Shown here: positions 60,801 through 64,000 of the stretch, in pieces
Numbering within the stretch: position 1 is the stretch's first letter
Layout: the number at the start of each line of letters is the position of its first letter
Origin: an uncultured Robinsoniella sp.
Lineage (GTDB): Bacteria > Bacillota > Clostridia > Lachnospirales > Lachnospiraceae
Length of the DNA stretch: 64,000 nucleotides
Reading direction: 5' to 3'
NCBI GenBank assembly: GCA_900540475.1
Contig: UQGG01000027.1
Coordinates: forward strand, 29,555-93,554
Notes under the pieces: generated by a model
Database searches by the model: none
The model's input: the letters and a program-made list of their open reading frames with translations, nothing else
What the model was told of the DNA's origin: nothing
Made by a program: the position numbers and the translations under genes

Positions 60801-63656
60801 GGTACAGAGAATCATGTTAAATATCAGGAAGCAGCTTATTTCACCTCAGCAGACAAACAGACATTTTACGTTGGTCTGTATATGCCTACCACAGCGAAAT
60901 GGGTAGAACAGGATGTTACAATTCAGCAGTCCTGCGTGTTCCCGGCTCAGGAATCTACCTTTACGGTAACACCAGGTGCAGGCACAGGGGAATTTGAAAT
61001 GAAATTCCGTGTTCCTTTCTGGGCAACAAAAGATTTCGATATCACCCTTAACGGAACTTCTCTGGCTGATAGCTATGAGCCGAGTTCTTATGTTACAACA
61101 GGTGTGAGAACCTGGTCATCTGATGATACAATCGTGGTAACTATGCCATTTGGCTTTAATGTGGATTACCTGCCAGGTAAATGTGATTCAGAATGGTACG
61201 GTTCTCTTATGAATGGACCTTTGGTTATGGCTGCAACAGATGTGAAAGACCTCTCCAGAGTAGAGCTTGATTCCTATCTTTCAACAGGAGAAGGAACAAA
61301 CGTGGTCATGAATACACCGGAAACCATGACAGGCGGCACAACAGGAGAAACACCAACCCGCAACGTACCTAGTTTAAGCGTAAATGTAATACCAGGGACC
61401 TCCGGAGGGGAAGCATCCGTGAAAACTTTTGTTCCCCACTATTTTGCAGGACTGCCTGCTTATACAACTTATTTCTACATTCCTGCTTCTGATGAAAATG
61501 CAGGTGTTGACAAAACACCTCTGTTCAACAAGATCACGGAAGTTACAGACAGAATCAGATCCGGAATGTATACGGAGGAAAGTGTGGAAGCGGTCAATGA
61601 AATACTGGCGGCAGCAGCATCGGTATACCAAAGTGCAGATACAACAGCTGAGCAGCTGGAAAGTACAATCGAATCCCTTGAGGAAGCCATTGCCAATTTG
61701 GTCGCAGTTCCGGTAGACATCTCAAAACTTGTGGAAAAATTAAGTGAAGCAACAGCTTTGAAGGAAACGGATTATACACCGGAAAGCTTTGCAGATCTGA
61801 TCAGTAAAATAAAAGATGCCCAAGACTACAAAAATGGTAATGTTTATACGGATCAGGGAACAGCAGATTATATTTTTGCAATTGATTCTGCAGTGAAAGC
61901 ACTGGTATTGCTGGACAGAACAGCTTTGGAAGAGGCTCTGAACACGGCAAATGAAAAGGTAAATCCGAAAAATACCAGCGAAAAGTCATGGGAAGAGCAT
62001 GAGTATACCGTGTATACCCGTAAATCCTGGAATAATTTCAAGGCAGTAGAAGCGGATTCCCTGAAAGTAAATAACAACGATCCAAAAGTTCCTGCACAGA
62101 GCGAGATCGACAATGCAACAGAAGCTTTAAACAGAGCGATGGATGCATTGCTGCCGTACAATCTGTGTGATGAGCGTGAACCGCTGGAAACTGCTATTGA
62201 GGAAGCAAAAGCATACAAGAATGATCCTAAAAAATATACAGAGGAAAGCTTTGCAGCACTTCAGAGTGCAATTGTGATAGCGGAAGAACGAGTAGAATAT
62301 GCAAGCCTTACATTCCCGGAGCGTGACGGTGTTATCAATGATCTGAAAAAGGCTATAGAAGGTTTGAATGATGAAGCCACAGAAGTTGTGGAAGAGGCAA
62401 AAAAAGCAGCGATCAAAGCAGCGGAAGAAGCTAAGGAAGCAGCAGATGCGGCCAATGCAGATGCCATAAAGACAAAAGCAGATGCAGAGGCGGCAGCAAG
62501 TTCAGCAGGAACAGCGACTACCGAAGCGGCAAAAGCGGCAGATGAAGCAGTAAAAGCAAAGGCAGAGGCAGATAAAGCCAAAACTGAAGCAGACAGAGCA
62601 AAAACTGAAGCGGATAAGGCATTGGCGGAATCAGGAAAATCAGAGACAGCAAGACTTGCAGCTGAAGCAGCTCAGAAGAAGGCAGAAGAAGCTCAGGCTA
62701 AGGCAGCAACAGCCCAGACTAATGTAGAAGCAGCCCAGAAAAAGGCAGAAGAAGCCAAAGGAAAAGCAGAAGCAGCCCAAGGTGCAGCAGAAACCGCGAG
62801 AAATGAAGCGAAAACGGCACAAACTGCAGCAGAAACCGCAGCAACGGCAGCAGACAAAGCCAAAAAGGCAGCAGAAACCGCAAAAGATGATGCGGTAGCA
62901 GCAAAAGCAGCAGCGGAAGCAGCAAGAGATACTGCAGTCAATGCGAAAAATGATGCAGCGGCAGCAAAGACAGCAGCGGAGTCAGCGAAAACAGTAGCAG
63001 AAGCCGCAAAAGCAGAGGCCATTGCAGCGAAAACAGCAGCAGAAGCTGCAAAAATGGAAGCGATAGCGGCCAAAACAGCAGCGGAATCAGCGAGAGCAGA
63101 TGCATTAGCAGCGAAAGCAGCAGCGGAAGCAGCAGCAAAAGCAGCGGCTGAATCGGCAGCAGAAGCTAAAAAAGCAAAAGAAGAAGCGGAAAGAGCAGCA
63201 GCAGATGCGGCTCAAAAGAAAAAGGATGCCGAAGCAGCCAGAATTGCAGCAGAAAAAGCACAAAGTGCAGCCGAGAGTGCAATGAAAGCAGCTCAGGCAG
63301 CCCAGGCTGCGGCAGATAAAGCAATTGCAGATGCCAGAAATAATGCGAAGAAGGATTCCAATGCATTAGCATTAGTTGGCAGAAAAGCAAAGATCAAATC
63401 TACCAAGAGCACCAAGGGCAAAATAAAGGTAACACTTACAAAAGATAAAGCAGCAACCGGTTATCAGATTCAATATTCCTTAAAGAAAACATTTAAGGGT
63501 AAACCGGTTACGAAAACTACTAAGAATACTTCTTATACACTCAAAGGCTTAAAGAAAAAGACATATTATGTAAGAGCCAGAGGATATACGACAAATTCTA
63601 TGGGCAAAAAAGTCTATGGTAAATGGAGTACTGTAAAAACAGTGAAAGGGAAGTAA
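57810..63656 (+). CDS. Giant secreted GH127-family enzyme with alanine-rich stalk
   Basis: The start at ATG 57810 follows GAAGGGAG; 1948 residues. Order: signal peptide (1-36); F5/8C-like carbohydrate-binding domain (about 50-230); three Ig-like domains (235-505); GH127 barrel (about 515-1180); FIVAR-like helical repeats (about 1235-1520); an alanine-rich helical stalk (about 1525-1845); a Lys-rich fibronectin-III-like end (1855-1948). The GH127 metal/nucleophile residues are present: Glu918-Thr-Cys920 and Cys993-Cys994. The barrel is divergent from that of the first enzyme, so its substrate may differ. No sorting motif; the basic end may hold it to the wall, with the stalk projecting the enzyme outward (inference). 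Confidence 0.88.
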   Translation: MFRKRTKSLRRKRTNMIVSLLIILSMISSVVLPAAASPVTEPASVPQDMERLDPYGAEDGNIALSAKVEAPYANGGSVAANAKDGKLASGNTGTVWNTWGTQYGNPDNPLWIQYTWDQPQVVESMRVMWWIYTDGGVRWARDCNLQYLENDEWVDYGPVGTDGNSATFTGEGGAEANKPWPSPKRWGTNTKWNVVTLDTPIITKAVRLNITAERNSGTAPGIGLSEWEVFGYVDPAVADLAEIQEDFLMELLNDVDLPTTGSNGSTITWSESTDPALGNDGKVTRPANGEPDATGQITATAVNGDFSAVKQFEFSVFAAMDDEKIARTDLDAIDIGDVSNRTTNFTFPQEGRFGSVFTWNTENSQYLWTDGSVLRPPSGQGDATVKLTATAAFGAASLTREWEVTIPAYPGAGKSIVSCEPLSIECPVGNAPKLPNFVKVLYSNGESEQRRVSWEGYTTAAQTAQAEYPVGHIYSLNGNVLGDNAITNGYQVTAEITVVEGETVVPSNNPLAETLPLNEVTLENDPDGEANRLTLNRDNQIEYILGVDVTRMLYNYRETFGLSTEGYAAPGGWDSRTTKLKGHGYGHYLSGLAFAYASGATEEEKTQLMSRMKRMTDEMREMQEMTFVKLPTEDRFREARDRYSTDAEVRAMTNVRLMDDATAPRDPSLFGYGYINAIQPEHLILIENYAPYDGNMDNYGVWAPYYSLHKQLAGLVDIYYALDGGSADEQAVADKALAIAKDMGMWVWNRLHYCTKEGTRPDANSPGYRDSMWALYIAGEFGGVNETLARLSDIMKSQGNEDEAAKLLEASTCFDNNGASSDTGNIPFFSSLADNRDSIRTLHCNQHIPQIIGALWNFKGSNDAKYYNIAENFWDYIIGRYSFTIGGVGGNNSNEEKFAGTYNQIGVVNTNNSDKICETCAAYNMLKLTKDLNTYNPDDAKYMDYYERLLYNQIIGSIVPGSKSNQVSYGYSIYPNTTRKRSTGNATNPGNTCCSGSGTENHVKYQEAAYFTSADKQTFYVGLYMPTTAKWVEQDVTIQQSCVFPAQESTFTVTPGAGTGEFEMKFRVPFWATKDFDITLNGTSLADSYEPSSYVTTGVRTWSSDDTIVVTMPFGFNVDYLPGKCDSEWYGSLMNGPLVMAATDVKDLSRVELDSYLSTGEGTNVVMNTPETMTGGTTGETPTRNVPSLSVNVIPGTSGGEASVKTFVPHYFAGLPAYTTYFYIPASDENAGVDKTPLFNKITEVTDRIRSGMYTEESVEAVNEILAAAASVYQSADTTAEQLESTIESLEEAIANLVAVPVDISKLVEKLSEATALKETDYTPESFADLISKIKDAQDYKNGNVYTDQGTADYIFAIDSAVKALVLLDRTALEEALNTANEKVNPKNTSEKSWEEHEYTVYTRKSWNNFKAVEADSLKVNNNDPKVPAQSEIDNATEALNRAMDALLPYNLCDEREPLETAIEEAKAYKNDPKKYTEESFAALQSAIVIAEERVEYASLTFPERDGVINDLKKAIEGLNDEATEVVEEAKKAAIKAAEEAKEAADAANADAIKTKADAEAAASSAGTATTEAAKAADEAVKAKAEADKAKTEADRAKTEADKALAESGKSETARLAAEAAQKKAEEAQAKAATAQTNVEAAQKKAEEAKGKAEAAQGAAETARNEAKTAQTAAETAATAADKAKKAAETAKDDAVAAKAAAEAARDTAVNAKNDAAAAKTAAESAKTVAEAAKAEAIAAKTAAEAAKMEAIAAKTAAESARADALAAKAAAEAAAKAAAESAAEAKKAKEEAERAAADAAQKKKDAEAARIAAEKAQSAAESAMKAAQAAQAAADKAIADARNNAKKDSNALALVGRKAKIKSTKSTKGKIKVTLTKDKAATGYQIQYSLKKTFKGKPVTKTTKNTSYTLKGLKKKTYYVRARGYTTNSMGKKVYGKWSTVKTVKGK
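62388..63345 (+). repeat. DNA encoding the alanine-rich heptad stalk
   Basis: About 320 codons dominated by Ala, Lys, Glu and Thr, with a 7-residue period such as AAKTAAE, SAKTVAE, AAKAEAI. The codons (GCA, GCG, AAA, GAA) make the DNA internally repetitive and prone to copy-number change. Confidence 0.85.
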
Positions 63657-63916
63657 GTATTGTGATCGAAATAAAATCAGTACAAAACGATTATAATATT
63701 TTGACTTTGTAGCGTGCAATGTATGAGATTCCCCCCGATGGATGAAAATCTGCCGGGGGGATTTTCTGTGTGATAGTACTATATCGAAGGGTTTATATGT
63801 GTACTATTAAATGCATTATATTGGGGTTTTGCTGATTAAATACGCTTCGTAGATGTAGGTAGTGTACGGAAAGATGGGCGTGGGAAACTGGTATGGACTC
63901 CGTCAGCTGGCCGCAG
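63657..63916 (+). other. Intergenic tail after the second GH127 gene
   Basis: Holds a terminator-like hairpin at about 63728-63766 (CCCCCC with GGGGGG, then ATTTTC) and otherwise nothing recognised before repeat copy B. Confidence 0.5.
63728..63766 (+). terminator. Probable terminator after the second GH127 gene
   Basis: CCCCCC (63731-63736) pairs with GGGGGG (63755-63760), with an inner GAT/ATC; followed by ATTTTC. Confidence 0.65.
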
Positions 63917-64000
63917 AACTGGTATTTTCTAACCTTTCCGAAGTCCTTTTTGGCGGCACGCGGGCATTCACCGAGAAATCCTGATGCATTTCTCGGTTCA
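63917..64000. repeat. Dispersed hairpin repeat, copy B (cut by window end)
   Basis: About 80% identical to copy A at 42555. Left arm 63960-63979 (beginning GCGGGC, ending GAGAAAT), 8-base loop, right arm from 63988. One stem pair is G-C in copy A and A-T here (A at 63970, T at 63997), a compensatory change. Beyond 63997 the right arm diverges from the copy A pattern before the window ends. Confidence 0.8.

Noticed and set aside
62693..63073. Minus-strand Ala-rich open frame
   Set aside because: An artefact of the repetitive GCA/GCG codons of the stalk, read on the other strand.

Overview
The window most likely comes from a Gram-positive, endospore-forming member of the Clostridia, probably Lachnospiraceae. 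Evidence: AGGAGG-type ribosome binding sites, SigA-like promoters (TTGACA/TATAAT), a class B sortase with an IPKTG-anchored protein, an ECF transporter, YesM/YesN two-component genes, a corrinoid methyltransferase pair, and two perfect Spo0A boxes (TTCGACA) before a Spo0E-like gene. There are no rRNA or tRNA genes, no CRISPR array and no intact insertion sequence.

Layout. (1) 1-5019, + strand: a cell-surface island with three paralogous single-pass membrane proteins, a CnaB/SpaA-like IPKTG protein, a small Cys-rich protein, sortase B, a cyclophilin-like lipoprotein and unknown genes. The first gene is cut by the window edge. (2) 5046-6725: a protein made only of helicase-associated repeats, then an AT-rich minus-strand locus with a RelA/SpoT synthetase-like ORF overlapping a small ORF (candidate toxin-antitoxin pair). 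(3) 6884-13291: lysA with a divergent LysR regulator, then the full oxidative pentose phosphate branch (gnd-zwf operon and a beta-propeller 6-phosphogluconolactonase). (4) 13730-17390: PurO-type IMP cyclohydrolase, an AraC regulator and a cytoplasmic alpha-L-rhamnosidase-like GH78 enzyme. (5) 17521-23918: a minus-strand operon (MFS, nucleoside hydrolase, ECF S, T, A, A) with a divergent Crp/Fnr regulator; a perfect 11-5-11 palindrome lies between them. (6) 24074-28557: TetR, GPH transporter, URO-D-fold methyltransferase and corrinoid protein. (7) 28804-33799: rarA behind a promoter containing a LexA-like box, a metallophosphoesterase, a HipBA module and two orphan ORFs. (8) 34251-54278: a furanose-sugar island with a giant secreted GH127 enzyme, a YtfQ-YtfR-YtfT-YjfF-type importer, three YesN-type response regulators, one YesM-type kinase and a second YtfQ-like lipoprotein. 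(9) 54591-57099: DUF6132-like protein, thioredoxin, thioredoxin reductase, an Xre regulator and the Spo0E-like gene. (10) 57810-63656: a second giant GH127 enzyme with a long alanine-rich helical stalk.

How the genes fit together. The two extracellular GH127 (beta-L-arabinofuranosidase family) enzymes probably release furanose sugars. The YtfQ-type ABC importer, whose E. coli homologue binds galactofuranose and arabinofuranose, would take them up. The YesM/YesN proteins and the extra binding lipoprotein would sense them. A cre-like site lies upstream of the second GH127 gene. Many intergenic regions hold hairpins. One hairpin element occurs twice (42555 and 63917), with a compensatory base-pair change between the copies; it is the strongest unexplained structure here.
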